A DNA stretch of 64,000 bases from Neobacillus massiliamazoniensis (GTDB taxonomy: Bacteria; Bacillota; Bacilli; Bacillales; Cytobacillaceae), in assembly GCF_001048695.1 (NCBI RefSeq), contig NZ_CVRB01000001.1, positions 1,054,001 to 1,118,000 on the forward strand, written 5' to 3'. The number at the start of each line of letters is the position of its first letter. Positions within the stretch are counted from its first letter, which is position 1. Below, piece by piece: positions 15,468 to 24,262 of this stretch. Both the position numbers and the translations under genes were made by a program. The notes beneath the pieces are model-generated. The model worked only from the letters and a program-made list of their open reading frames with translations. It made no database searches and was not told the origin of the DNA.

Positions 15468-17789
15468 ATGAAAAGACAACTGAACACTGAAAGCAATTTG
15501 GAACCATTACCAAGAGTGCATGAAAAACCATCCACTGCAAAATTGACATTGAATCGAATCTATATTTTGTTTACGATTGGATTTTGGCTGCTTTATGTAG
15601 CATCCACAATTTTTGATCAACTGCATAATGTGAATGGTAGTTTTAAACAAGTCGTTGAAGCGGGATTATATATCTTGATTGTTACGACACTATGTTTTTC
15701 CGCATTGATGTATCTTTTTTCTAGACAAGGGGCATTGATCCGATTTAAAGAGCATACTCGGATCCCACGGGAAACCCTATCTGCTTATTTTTCTGAGAAT
15801 CAACCAGGAATTACTGTTTTGGTTCCTTCGTATGATGAAGAGGTTGACGTTATTCGAAAAACATTACTATCAGCTATTTTACAAGAATATCCGAAAATCG
15901 ATGTACAACTCCTGATTGATGATAAGCCGAATCCAACAGATCCGCAAAAAAGGGAAAAATTGCAAGCAACTATGAATCTTGCAAAAGAAATTACAGAGCT
16001 TTTGGAAGTCCCTTATACTAAACTAGCAAAAGCTCGTGACGTTTTTGAAAAGACATACAACAAAACTGGGGAAATCTCTTCTTCTACTTTAAATGATTTA
16101 GTAAAGCAATATAATTATGCTGCCAAATGGATTAATAAATTTGCTGATGATGAACCTTTGGAGGATCATGTAGATGATTTCTTTAATAATCGTGTTTTAA
16201 GAGATTTAGCTGAGGAATTAGCCGTAACGGCAGTAGCATTAGAGAAATCCTCAAAAGAAAATTATAGCATGAGCTATGAACGTATCTATCAGTTTTATTC
16301 TCGATTAGTTTGGATTTTCACCGGAAAAGTAGGGTATTTCCAACGAAAACAGTTTGTTTCTTTATCTGATGAAGCCAATAAAGCTATGAATCTTAACTCT
16401 TATATTGATTTAATGGGAGGGAGCTACAAGATTCGCCAAACACCAGCTGGTAAAGTATTGCAGAGAGTATCTTCAGAGGCAGAAGCAGATTTAGTAATTC
16501 CAGATACTGAATTTTTACTAACGCTCGATGCCGATTCTATTCTGCTTAGAGAGTATTGTTTACGTCTGGTATATCTATTGAATCAAGAAGGAAATGAAAA
16601 AGTAGCTGTAACACAAACTCCTTATTCTTCTTTCCGTGGGTGTCCAACTCGAATCGAACGAATTGCTGGTGCTACAACAGATATTCAACACACTTTACAC
16701 CAAGGAACAACGTATTATGGCGCGACCTTTTGGGTAGGGGCGAACGCGGTCATCCGAAAACGTGCGATCGAGGATATTGCTGAAACAGAATATGTGAATG
16801 GATTTAAGATTCGCCGTTTTATCCAAGACCGTACAGTAATTGAGGATACGGAGTCTAGTATTGATTTAGAAAAAAATGGTTGGACCTTGGCGAATTATCC
16901 GGAGCGTTTGAGTTACTCAGCAACTCCTCCAGATTTCGGTTCTTTAGTCATCCAACGTCGTCGTTGGGCCAATGGTGGATTATTAATTATGTCGAAACTA
17001 TTTGCTACTATTCGTCGACGCCGTCAGGAAGGAAATCCAATCAAGTTAATGGAAATCTTGTTGCGAGTCAATTACATGGCATCTATTGCTTGGTCTAGTT
17101 TTGGCTTAATCTTCCTATTAGCCTATCCCTTTGACAATCGTTTATTGAGTGTTTTTATTGTTGGTGCTGCTGTCCCTTACTTTACTGCAATGGCGAGTGA
17201 TTTAAAATACAATCGTTATAAACGAATGGACATCTTCCGAATTTATGGTCTCAATCTAATCTTGTTGGCTGTTAATACGGCTGGAGTGCTAAAGTCGATC
17301 CAACAGTTATTAACAAGTGAAAAAATTCCTTTTGCACGAACACCTAAGGTTAATGATCGGACTGGCACGCCAACACTTTATATCTTAGCGCCGATCATTA
17401 TTATTGCTTATTCTGCTTTTATTTGCTGGCGCTCTTTCATGCACGGCAATTGGCCGAATGCTATATTTTCCTTTTTTAACGCCTTTACTTGTGGGTGGGC
17501 TGCATTAACATTTATCGGACCTGTCAATATGCTTGTGGACTTGGTTCATAACTATAAAGATTGGTTATTTGTAGAAGTAAAACCTAAGCAAACTGAAAAA
17601 GATGCACAAGACCAATCAGAAATCAATTGGCAATCGGTTTTATACTATGGTGATGCGAAGGGACGAACGGAAGTTCCTTTAAGTATATCACTTGGCAAAT
17701 GGGAATATACAGAGACAACTGGAGTTGAAGATAAACTTAATTTCAGCAAAATAAAAAATAGGATGAAAAAAGATTATGCTGCAAAATAA
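15468..17789 (+). CDS. Membrane-bound family 2 glycosyltransferase (polysaccharide synthase)
   Basis: About 773 residues. Two N-terminal membrane helices (about 28-50 and 62-82) are followed by a processive GT2 domain with VPSYDEE, TLDADS, VIEDTE and QRRRWANGG, the D,D,(E)D,QxxRW set of cellulose/chitin/hyaluronan-type synthases. About four or five C-terminal helices follow. An extra segment of roughly 200 residues, rich in charged helices, separates the first two motifs and is unusual. AGAGGG favours the ATG at 15468 over the one at 15459. The gene overlaps a GH18 protein gene by 14 bases, so the two are co-translated. The polymer is unknown; a GlcNAc-containing glycan is an inference from the chitinase-like partner. 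Confidence 0.85.
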   Translation: MKRQLNTESNLEPLPRVHEKPSTAKLTLNRIYILFTIGFWLLYVASTIFDQLHNVNGSFKQVVEAGLYILIVTTLCFSALMYLFSRQGALIRFKEHTRIPRETLSAYFSENQPGITVLVPSYDEEVDVIRKTLLSAILQEYPKIDVQLLIDDKPNPTDPQKREKLQATMNLAKEITELLEVPYTKLAKARDVFEKTYNKTGEISSSTLNDLVKQYNYAAKWINKFADDEPLEDHVDDFFNNRVLRDLAEELAVTAVALEKSSKENYSMSYERIYQFYSRLVWIFTGKVGYFQRKQFVSLSDEANKAMNLNSYIDLMGGSYKIRQTPAGKVLQRVSSEAEADLVIPDTEFLLTLDADSILLREYCLRLVYLLNQEGNEKVAVTQTPYSSFRGCPTRIERIAGATTDIQHTLHQGTTYYGATFWVGANAVIRKRAIEDIAETEYVNGFKIRRFIQDRTVIEDTESSIDLEKNGWTLANYPERLSYSATPPDFGSLVIQRRRWANGGLLIMSKLFATIRRRRQEGNPIKLMEILLRVNYMASIAWSSFGLIFLLAYPFDNRLLSVFIVGAAVPYFTAMASDLKYNRYKRMDIFRIYGLNLILLAVNTAGVLKSIQQLLTSEKIPFARTPKVNDRTGTPTLYILAPIIIIAYSAFICWRSFMHGNWPNAIFSFFNAFTCGWAALTFIGPVNMLVDLVHNYKDWLFVEVKPKQTEKDAQDQSEINWQSVLYYGDAKGRTEVPLSISLGKWEYTETTGVEDKLNFSKIKNRMKKDYAAK

Positions 17790-19341
17790 AAAGAAATTGT
17801 CAATGCCGCGTTTATTGTTGGTATGTTTAGTTGTGGTAGCTGTAGGAGCTAGTTATTTTTATCGAGATAATATAGTCGTAGTTGGTAAAATAGAAAAAAC
17901 AAAAAAAACAGAAGTAGAATCAAATCCTTGGTTTGCCTCTTATGTCGATGCTACACTGACACCGCAATATGAATTTGAAAAAATCGGTGGTAATGTTGTG
18001 CTTTCTTTCATAGTAGCTGAGAATAAAAATAGTGCTGTTCCTAGTTGGGGAGGCGCCTATTCGTTGGATCAGGCATCGGAGGATTTAGATATAGATCGGC
18101 GAATTGCTCGCCTACGACAAAAGGGGGGGGAAGTCATTGTTTCATTTGGTGGCTTACTCAATTCGGAATTAGCAAATACAACAACAGATGTTGGAAAAAT
18201 AAAAAATGCATATGCTGAAGTAGTAAAGCGTTATGATCTGAATACGATTGATGTGGATTTAGAGCAAGAAGGATTGACGAATAAGCATGCCGCTAAACTT
18301 CGTGGGGAAGCTTTGGCAAAATTGCAGCAAGAACGAAAAAAAGATAAAAAAGAGTTAGCTATTTGGGTAACATTACCAGTAACCCCGCAAGGTTTGACTG
18401 AGGATGGTACGGATGCCGTAACAACATTATTGAAAGCTGGAGTAGATTTAGCTGGCGTCAATATCATGACAATGAATTATGGGGAAAGTCGAGATACAGC
18501 ACTTTCTATGGCAGACAATTCGATTAATGCCTTGAAAAAAACCCATCGCCAACTAAAGATTATTTATCAAAAACAAGGAGTTAACTTGAGTGATGAAGCA
18601 TTATGGAGAAAACTCGGCGCAACACCAATGATTGGCCAAAATGATATCCAAGGTGAAGTTTTTGATTTAGAGGATGCTGCTAAGCTGAATAAATTTGCCA
18701 TAGAAAATGGTTTGGGACGATTGTCTATGTGGTCAGCAAACCGTGACAGGAAGTCCAGTGAGAATAGTGTTGGAATTCAAAGTGTTTCCAACTTTTACAG
18801 TGGTGTTAAACAAAGCAATCAAGAGTTTGCAACGATTTTGAAACAGAATATGAATGGTAGTGTTTCTGGTGATGCAAAACGGACAACCAAGTCAGATGTA
18901 ACTAAAATAGATTTGAATAAACCTGATGATCCGAAAACTTCCCCGTATGAGATATGGAATGAATCTACAACCTATTTAAAAGGTACTCGTGTTGTCTGGA
19001 GGCACAATGTGTATAGAGCTAAATGGTGGACAAAAGGAGATGCTCCTGATGCACCTATCTTGGATGAAAATACAATTCCTTGGGAACTTGTTGGTCCGGT
19101 ATTGCCTGGAGAAAAACCATTGCCAAAAGTTAGCTTGCCTAAAGGAACCTATCTGGAATGGGAAGAAGGAAAAGTCTATGGAGCTGGTGATCGGGTAATG
19201 TTTGATGGCATCCCGTATGAGGCAAAATGGTGGAACAAAGATGAAAATCCTGAAAAACCCTTTGCTAATGATGATGCAGCACCATGGGAACAGTTGACTC
19301 AGGATGAAATTAAGAAAGTGTTGCAGGAAATTAAGGAATAA
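17776..19341 (+). CDS. Membrane-anchored GH18 chitinase-like protein with two CBM5/12 modules
   Basis: 521 residues. An N-terminal signal anchor (about 11-30) precedes a GH18 barrel (about 50-350). It has the substrate-site strand GGEVIVSFGG and the catalytic DxDxE as IDVDLE (glutamate near residue 163), so the acid is retained. Two CBM5/12 chitin-binding modules follow at about 392-435 and 460-505; each has the YxxGxxVxxxxxxYxAKWW(T/N)K pattern and an Asn/Asp-Pro-W end. The gene overlaps the upstream GT2 synthase gene. Such pairing suggests that the enzyme trims, releases or proofreads the polymer made by its partner. Nutritional chitin hydrolysis is the alternative. Confidence 0.9.
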   Translation: MLQNKKKLSMPRLLLVCLVVVAVGASYFYRDNIVVVGKIEKTKKTEVESNPWFASYVDATLTPQYEFEKIGGNVVLSFIVAENKNSAVPSWGGAYSLDQASEDLDIDRRIARLRQKGGEVIVSFGGLLNSELANTTTDVGKIKNAYAEVVKRYDLNTIDVDLEQEGLTNKHAAKLRGEALAKLQQERKKDKKELAIWVTLPVTPQGLTEDGTDAVTTLLKAGVDLAGVNIMTMNYGESRDTALSMADNSINALKKTHRQLKIIYQKQGVNLSDEALWRKLGATPMIGQNDIQGEVFDLEDAAKLNKFAIENGLGRLSMWSANRDRKSSENSVGIQSVSNFYSGVKQSNQEFATILKQNMNGSVSGDAKRTTKSDVTKIDLNKPDDPKTSPYEIWNESTTYLKGTRVVWRHNVYRAKWWTKGDAPDAPILDENTIPWELVGPVLPGEKPLPKVSLPKGTYLEWEEGKVYGAGDRVMFDGIPYEAKWWNKDENPEKPFANDDAAPWEQLTQDEIKKVLQEIKE

Positions 19342-19347
19342 TGATGG

Positions 19348-19379
19348 TTAGGCTTATGATTGATACGTGCCTAATTTTT
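19348..19379 (+). terminator. Terminator of the GT2-GH18 operon
   Basis: TTAGGC pairs with GCCTAA, followed by TTTTT, seven bases after the GH18 stop codon. Confidence 0.65.
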
Positions 19380-19515
19380 GCCTACCCAAAATGAAAAACA
19401 ATGAAACAATATGAAAGTCCATATACCAGAAATGCCGATAAACCGGTATATGAACCCATTTAAAAACCTTCCACATTCAAGTATAAGATGAAAGGGTCTA
19501 TTGGATAATATATAA

Positions 19516-19540
19516 AAAACCTTTGCTTATCAAAGGTTTT
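19516..19540. terminator. Hairpin AAAACCTTTG/CAAAGGTTTT
   Basis: A perfect ten-base stem with a five-base loop. It lies just beyond the 3' end of the leftward integrase stump and was probably its terminator. Confidence 0.6.
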
Positions 19541-19570
19541 AGGGGAATTCATACCTAGTTGAAATTACCT

Positions 19571-19684
19571 TTAGTGTAGGGGGCGAACTTTTTTAGTTCG
19601 TCTTCTTCTTATTTTTTCGGTAATATCAAGATAAGTGTCCGCGGTTGTTTTGATGGTTTTATGCCCCAAGCGATTTGATACATA
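19571..19684 (-). pseudogene. Tyrosine recombinase (integrase), C-terminal stump
   Basis: About 37 codons survive, with the catalytic C-terminal pattern YVSNRLGHKTIKTTADTYLDIT, which carries the usual LGH and active-site tyrosine region of phage-type integrases. Everything upstream of this motif is missing. It is a relic of a phage or integrative element, and marks the accessory region as a former integration hot-spot. Confidence 0.75.
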
Positions 19685-19755
19685 TTTAAAAAATTTAGCC
19701 TTTCATTGATACACAATATAAACCCCTTTGTTCCTATAGATGAAAGGCAAAATAT

Positions 19756-19815
19756 GAAGATTGTGAAAAAATGTACTTAGAAAAACGGGCGCATTAACAT
19801 AAGAAAAGCAACGGA
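19756..19815 (+). repeat. Dispersed intergenic repeat (5' part)
   Basis: GAAGATTGTGAAAAAATGTACTTAGAAAAACGGGCGCATTAA matches the 5' part of the repeat seen at 7865 and 9376. Confidence 0.6.
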
Positions 19816-19825
19816 GGTTGAACTG

Positions 19826-19872
19826 CCCCGTAAATGTTAGACATTCATACTAACATTTACGGGGTGTTTTTT
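19826..19872 (+). terminator. Strong terminator, no matching gene
   Basis: A perfect 15-bp stem (CCCCGTAAATGTTAG and its complement), nine-base loop, then TGTTTTTTA. No intact gene lies directly upstream, so it marks a deleted gene or an attenuator. Confidence 0.8.
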
Positions 19873-19894
19873 ATGGTTAAATTTTCAATTTTCA

Positions 19895-19985
19895 CTTAAA
19901 CTAACGGGTGCTTGAGTTTAACAATACGGGTTGCTTCGGCAACCATTTCTTTATTGTGCTAAAGTTCTATGGGTGCTGGCGCGAT
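19895..19985 (+). repeat. Dispersed intergenic repeat with terminator hairpin
   Basis: AAACTAACGGGTGCTTGAGTTTAACAA is followed by GGGTTGCTTCGGCAACCATTTCTTTATT (a GGTTGC/GCAACC stem with TTCG loop). A degenerate 3' part (TGCTAAAGTTCTATGG) follows. Confidence 0.7.
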
Positions 19986-20156
19986 TTCTACCTTTGGGCT
20001 TGGGACGCCTACGCACTGACCGACGACAGCTGGGATGGGGCAGGTCTGAACGACGCTTGCAATATCACCCGTCCGTTCGCGAAAGTGTTGAATAGCATCT
20101 TTCTGATTAATTACGCACTGTCGGACAATTATGACCTACAGTGGCATTCAACCTAA
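19977..20156 (+). pseudogene. GC-rich gene fragment, unknown
   Basis: This stretch is visibly richer in G+C than its surroundings. It encodes about 50 residues in one frame (WAWDAYALTDDSWDGAGLND, ITRPFAKVLNSIFLINYAL) up to a stop. It begins inside a decayed repeat without start signals, so it looks like the 3' end of a foreign gene joined to the repeat. No family recognised. Confidence 0.35.
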
Positions 20157-20248
20157 ATAGAGGACTTTCATGCAAATATGTATAAAATTTTCCTATGGGG
20201 CGTAAAAGCAGAATGAAGCAGTAGAAATTTAAATCAAAATAAGATTAA

Positions 20249-20273
20249 GGGGACTTCCAAATAGAAAGTCCCC
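20249..20273 (-). terminator. Terminator of the purine permease gene
   Basis: GGGGACTT pairs with AAGTCCCC; on the minus strand a T-rich tail follows, directly after the permease stop. Confidence 0.75.
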
Positions 20274-20282
20274 TATTCTAAA

Positions 20283-21572
20283 TTATCCAATTGAGTGCAA
20301 AATAAAATTAGTCAAAAATAAGATAGAAATGATAAAGATTGGTAATGACAGCTGCTTGTGTTTATTTGTAAACAGCTTGACTAACGGATAGGCAATAAAT
20401 CCGAAGGCAATTCCGTCCACGATACTATAGGTTAACGGAATCATCAGGATGATTAAAAAAGCAGGAAATGCTTCAGTGAAATCCGTAAAATCGATGTTGA
20501 CAATATTTGTTAACATTAATCCGCCCAAAATAATCAAAATGGGTGCGATGGCCGCATTTGGAACCGATTTGATCAAAGGCAGGAAGAAAAGGGACATTAA
20601 AATAAGGAAACCTGTTACAACAGAGGTTAAACCCGTTCTTCCACCAGCAGTAATTCCAGCAGCCGATTCAACTGTTGAAACCGGAGGGCTGGTACCTAAA
20701 AGTCCGCACAAAATCGCAGAAATGGAGACTGCACGCAATGCTTTACCATTTTTCTCGGGTGCCTTAAGCATCCCATCCACTTGTGAATGCAGGATCCCAA
20801 TGTTCTCAAATACCAACACTAATGTAAGCGAGAAAGTCGCAGTCCAAAATGGGATGGTTGTCATTTTTCCAAAATCAAAGCTAAAGAATACATTTCGATA
20901 GTCATTTAACGAAAGGAACCCTTTGTCCATATGGGAAAAATCAACCACACCTAAAAAATAGGATGTCAATGTACCCAAAATGATACTTATTAAAAAATTC
21001 CCCGGAACCTTTTTCAAAAATAAAAACAAGGTAATCACCAAGTTAATTATGGATGCTAGCACAATCGGAGACGAAAGATCACCTAGTGCAACGAAATTAT
21101 TTGGGTTTCCGACAATCAGACCGCTTTTTTGCAGGCCGATAAAAGCGATAAATAAGCCAATTCCTACAGTGATGGATTCCTTTAAAGAAGTTGGAATCGA
21201 TTTTGAAATGATCACTGCTAATTTTGAAAAGGCGATAATCGCAAATAATACGCCGGAAACGACAACCGCTCCTAAAGCCTCATGATAAGTTAAACCAAGC
21301 GACCCAACAAAGGTGTACGTGAATAAGGCATTAATGCCCATCCCGGGAACAATCATTAAGGGTGCATTCGGAATAAAGGCAGCGAGCAAGCATCCTGCAA
21401 GTGATGCGAGCACGGTTGCAATAATTCCTGCTTCCAACGGCATTCCTGAGTCATGTAAAATATGTCCATTTACTGCAATAATATAGATAATGGAAAAAAA
21501 TGATGTAAACCCTGCCATAACCTCCTTTTTCAAATTTGTTTTGTGTTCTTTAAGCTTGAAAACCCCTTTCAT
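20283..21572 (-). CDS. NCS2/AzgA-family purine (guanine/hypoxanthine) permease
   Basis: A 429-residue permease with about 12-14 hydrophobic helices. The first helix begins EVMAGFTSFFSIIYIIAVNG, followed by LMIVPGMGINALFTYTFVGSLGLTYHEALGAV. The TVESAAGITAGGRTGLTSVVTG segment in the middle holds the conserved nucleobase-binding residues of PbuG/PbuO/AzgA transporters. It imports purine bases by proton symport. The ATG at 21572 is the only start before the first helix, although its ribosome site is weak. I see no purine riboswitch upstream; a GCCGAAAAAT stretch at about 21635 partly resembles a PurR box. It is monocistronic with its own terminator. Confidence 0.9.
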   Translation of the reverse strand: MKGVFKLKEHKTNLKKEVMAGFTSFFSIIYIIAVNGHILHDSGMPLEAGIIATVLASLAGCLLAAFIPNAPLMIVPGMGINALFTYTFVGSLGLTYHEALGAVVVSGVLFAIIAFSKLAVIISKSIPTSLKESITVGIGLFIAFIGLQKSGLIVGNPNNFVALGDLSSPIVLASIINLVITLFLFLKKVPGNFLISIILGTLTSYFLGVVDFSHMDKGFLSLNDYRNVFFSFDFGKMTTIPFWTATFSLTLVLVFENIGILHSQVDGMLKAPEKNGKALRAVSISAILCGLLGTSPPVSTVESAAGITAGGRTGLTSVVTGFLILMSLFFLPLIKSVPNAAIAPILIILGGLMLTNIVNIDFTDFTEAFPAFLIILMIPLTYSIVDGIAFGFIAYPLVKLFTNKHKQLSLPIFIISILFLTNFILHSIG

Positions 21573-21708
21573 TTTTTATCACACTTTCGTATTCTCCCTC
21601 TCCCACCCGCATTTAGTATAGATTTATACTTAAGCCGAAAAATATTATAGCACAGAAAGGCAAAAGGAAGAGCTGGAAATTAAATGGTTTTTCGAGAAAT
21701 TAAACATA

Positions 21709-21951
21709 AACTATCTCGGAGCACTGTATAGGCGTAAAGCATCACGAAAAGGAAAGAAACGAGCAGGAATTGTCGTCGCCCATGCCATGTTACGTATCTC
21801 TTATTATCTCTTAACACGAAAAGAAATGTATGTAGACTTAGGCGAAGACTACTTTGATAAACAGTGACAGCAATCCATTGTTCGGCATTCACTACGAAGG
21901 CTCGAAAGTTTAGGATACACAGTTACGTTACAAGAACCAGAAGCATCTTAA
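21709..21951 (+). pseudogene. IS110-family transposase, C-terminal remnant
   Basis: About 80 codons closely match the C-terminus of the element at 13.1 kb (NYLGALYRRKASRKGKKRAG, YYLLTRKEMYVDLGEDYFDK, SLRRLESLGYTVTL), with one internal TGA. The rest of the element is absent. It shows that this IS subgroup has been present in more than one copy. Confidence 0.85.
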
Positions 21952-21967
21952 TCTATTCAACTCAATT

Positions 21968-22273
21968 CAAAAGATCAATGAATTGTTCAAACAACTCTTT
22001 GAACGCGGGGTAAGAGTGAACGTTTTGAACATGGGGATCATTGAGGATACACCAACGGGCCGGTAAATTTTAAACATATTCTTGGCATTTGCAGAGTTTG
22101 AGCGGGACTTGATTGTAGAAAGAACTAAAGAAGGGAAAGCGATCGCAAAGCAAAAGGGGGATTTTAAGGAAGGAAGACCGAAGAAATTTAAAAAGGCTCA
22201 AATTGAATTGGCTCTTAAACTTCTAGAAACACACTCATATAAGCAAATTGAGGAAACAACAGGGGATAAGTAA
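21968..22273 (+). pseudogene. Serine recombinase (resolvase) remnant
   Basis: A fragment of a small resolvase/invertase: INELFKQLFERGVRVNVLNMG, then a TAA, then in the same frame [24 protein letters not shown] and a basic linker REGRPKKF-like segment leading into the HTH. The catalytic N-terminus with its serine is missing, and the helix-turn-helix ends early in TGDK. It is a decayed Tn3- or plasmid-type resolvase abutting the IS110 stump. Confidence 0.8.
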
Positions 22274-22350
22274 AAGCACCCTGATACGGGCGAAGAATGC
22301 TACAGAGAGAAATAAAGGGAAACAGTGAAAACGTAACCGAAAAATGTAGA

Positions 22351-22382
22351 GAAACTCTCGGAAATGAGAGCTTCTTTTTTGT
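22351..22382 (+). terminator. Terminator after the resolvase remnant
   Basis: GAAACTCTC pairs with GAGAGCTTC (one bulge), followed by seven T. Confidence 0.7.
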
Positions 22383-22497
22383 TTAAAGGACTTGCTTGTT
22401 TCCTCATCTATAGTTAAGGGGGTGGGGGGATGTGTGCTCGCCATTTCAAAAATAATAATGTGAGCGGAGAATTTTTTTAAAATCACATTTCTTCTTC

Positions 22498-22530
22498 CAC
22501 TAACGTGGCAGTTTACTTTAAGAGGATTAC
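22498..22530 (+). repeat. Dispersed intergenic repeat (3' part)
   Basis: CCACTAACGTGGCAGTTTACTTTAAGAGGATTA, about 30 bases before a membrane-protein frame. Confidence 0.6.
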
Positions 22531-22560
22531 TTCCATCAACCATAGAATATTAATATCCAA

Positions 22561-22887
22561 TTGATATATTATGATAGTTATGAAGTATTTATTAGTAACT
22601 TTCATAACATTTGTTTCTCTTTTGCAATTTATATTATCTGGGGAATGATTTTGGATAAGGTGCTATATCAATATCATTTTGATTTTTTAGGGTTGTTGAA
22701 TTGTTTTGTACCGCTAATTTTAGGATTGTGGTTTTTCTTTTGCTGGAAAATTTATCTGAAGATGAAACCAGGCTCTGAAACCAAAGGAAATCCTGGGTAT
22801 AAAGGGTACAAATGGGCAAGGGTATTTGGTCGGTTTGGCGGTTCTTCTTCCTTTCATTCAGTTCTGTCCGTCATAAAGATAGTATGA
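22561..22887 (+). CDS. Possible small membrane protein, perhaps frameshifted
   Basis: The frame gives 108 residues from a TTG start, with hydrophobic segments at about 15-30 and 42-61 and a charged end. A second frame, from the ATG at 22571, reads MIVMKYLLVTFITFVSLLQFILSGE and stops where the first frame's best part begins. A single frameshift would join two good membrane segments. Neither start has a clear ribosome site. I treat it as a weak or broken gene of the repeat-associated small-protein type. Confidence 0.35.
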   Translation: MIYYDSYEVFISNFHNICFSFAIYIIWGMILDKVLYQYHFDFLGLLNCFVPLILGLWFFFCWKIYLKMKPGSETKGNPGYKGYKWARVFGRFGGSSSFHSVLSVIKIV

Positions 22888-22999
22888 AAAAGTTAAAAAG
22901 CAGTTAAGACATATATCCATTATTATGATAAGAAAGATAGTAACGTAGTTGGTGGGGATTTCAATAAATGAAGTTTACATGCGAATAGAAAAGGGGGAG

Positions 23000-23026
23000 G
23001 CACAGGAAATCTGAACCTGTGCTCTT
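23000..23026. terminator. Terminator after the WGR-domain gene
   Basis: GCACAGG pairs with CCTGTGC around a nine-base loop. T-rich sequence lies on both sides, so it may act in both directions. Confidence 0.7.
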
Positions 23027-23111
23027 TTATTCATTAAAATAACGATGAATCATTGTTTGTAAAAGTTCTTGATGGTCATCAAGAAGGTGATGTTTGGTAT
23101 CGTGGGTATTA

Positions 23112-23879
23112 TCATAATCGCTTGTATTCTTTTGTTCGATAATGCAATGTGTTGTGATGACGCTGAGTGGATGTGTATGTATACTCAAACGAATTTTCTG
23201 CTTCTGTTGCCAAATTCAAGCCTTCTAATAAATTCCTCTTTTCAACAAGTTTAGAAAAATCATTAATGATGAATTGATGATAATCGACTTTATTGCCAAA
23301 AAATGTAGGAATAATGGAATAAAATTGATTCGATAAATTATCAAAATCATTAGAACCTGAATGTAACTTTTCTTCTATTTTATCCAATATTTGAAACCCT
23401 CTCGCTATTTGGGTATCTGATAGTTTTCCAAGTGGTTCGAGTGGGGAATAGGAAGTTCTGGTTTCTTCTTGTTGTTTTTCTTCGATAATGCCTACCATTT
23501 TTTCATTTCCTTTGAGTAAATCCATTGAACTCGTTTTGATTTGGAATTGAGTCACTGTAGGAATAAAGAAATCATCATCATCGACCAAAATATGTTCATA
23601 TCCTTTTGCACGTTTTGAAGAAAGAATATGATTAAATTCCTCTTTGGCAGACAACCTACTATTAAAAAATCTCCCTTCTTTGCGAGGATTCCTACCTATA
23701 CGCCCATATTCTGTATAGATGCGAAAAGGGTAATCCCCATCTCCTTGATGAAATTCTATGATATAGTATTTATTTGAATTTCCCTTTAAAGAAGCATAGT
23801 TTAAAACGGCTCTTTGTTCTACGTCTGTAATCAAAAATAGTGGATGATTGGCTGAATGAATAGATATAACTCTCACCAT
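23112..23879 (-). CDS. WGR-domain plus PARP-regulatory-domain protein, no catalytic domain
   Basis: 255 residues. A WGR-like domain lies at about 38-100 (YYIIEFHQ, FRIYTEYGRIGRNP, FNSRLSAKEEFNHIL). After a linker, about 150-225 matches the helical regulatory domain that precedes the catalytic domain of poly(ADP-ribose) polymerases (PLGKLSDTQIARGFQILDKIEEKL, FYSIIPTFFG, KRNLLEGLNLATEAE). The ADP-ribosyltransferase domain that should follow is absent; the protein ends after 30 more residues. Another frame continues to 23031 (DTKHHLLDDHQELLQTMIHRYF), so a late frameshift is possible. AAGGAGAG precedes the ATG. A DNA-binding or nick-sensing role is an inference from WGR domains of PARPs. Confidence 0.75.
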   Translation of the reverse strand: MVRVISIHSANHPLFLITDVEQRAVLNYASLKGNSNKYYIIEFHQGDGDYPFRIYTEYGRIGRNPRKEGRFFNSRLSAKEEFNHILSSKRAKGYEHILVDDDDFFIPTVTQFQIKTSSMDLLKGNEKMVGIIEEKQQEETRTSYSPLEPLGKLSDTQIARGFQILDKIEEKLHSGSNDFDNLSNQFYSIIPTFFGNKVDYHQFIINDFSKLVEKRNLLEGLNLATEAENSFEYTYTSTQRHHNTLHYRTKEYKRL

Positions 23880-24095
23880 AGTAAATCTCTCCTTCTTAAA
23901 AGTTTAACCCAAAAAAGGTTTGGTTTAATAGAAAAGTACCTATCTCATATATCTCCAATGTAGCGATTGCCATTTCTTGTGTGGGTTATCTAGCTGGCTT
24001 TTTTTGTTGGCATTTCTCTCCAATGGGTGTCGTTATTTGGACGATTATTGTCTTATGGCTATCGACTATCCTAAAAAAATTGGTATGAGTAAAGA

Positions 24096-24152
24096 TATTG
24101 TGAAATTTTTCACTTAAATTAACTGGCAGGATAGTGGAAGAAGGAGTTTTTA
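24096..24152 (+). repeat. Dispersed intergenic repeat
   Basis: TTGTGAAATTTTTCACTTAAATTAACTGGCAGGATAGTGGAAGAAGG, about 110 bases before a small membrane-protein gene. Confidence 0.6.
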
Positions 24153-24262
24153 TTGATGTTGTAGAATTAAGTTCGTATAGGAAAAATATGGTATGTTTAT
24201 TTTCTACTTCAAGTAACGAACTTCGCAATTGACACAAAAGACGAAATAATAAAGGACAAATA

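Noticed and set aside
17776..19341. Catalytically dead GH18 (pseudo-chitinase)
   Set aside because: The DxDxE motif is intact (IDVDLE), so inactivity is not indicated.
21573..21660. Purine riboswitch before the NCS2 permease
   Set aside because: The conserved loop sequences of the purine aptamer are not present. Only a poor PurR-like half site is seen.
23986..24237. ORF of 83 codons antisense to the repeat before 24263
   Set aside because: It overlaps a repeat copy and the leader of the downstream small gene, without a ribosome site.
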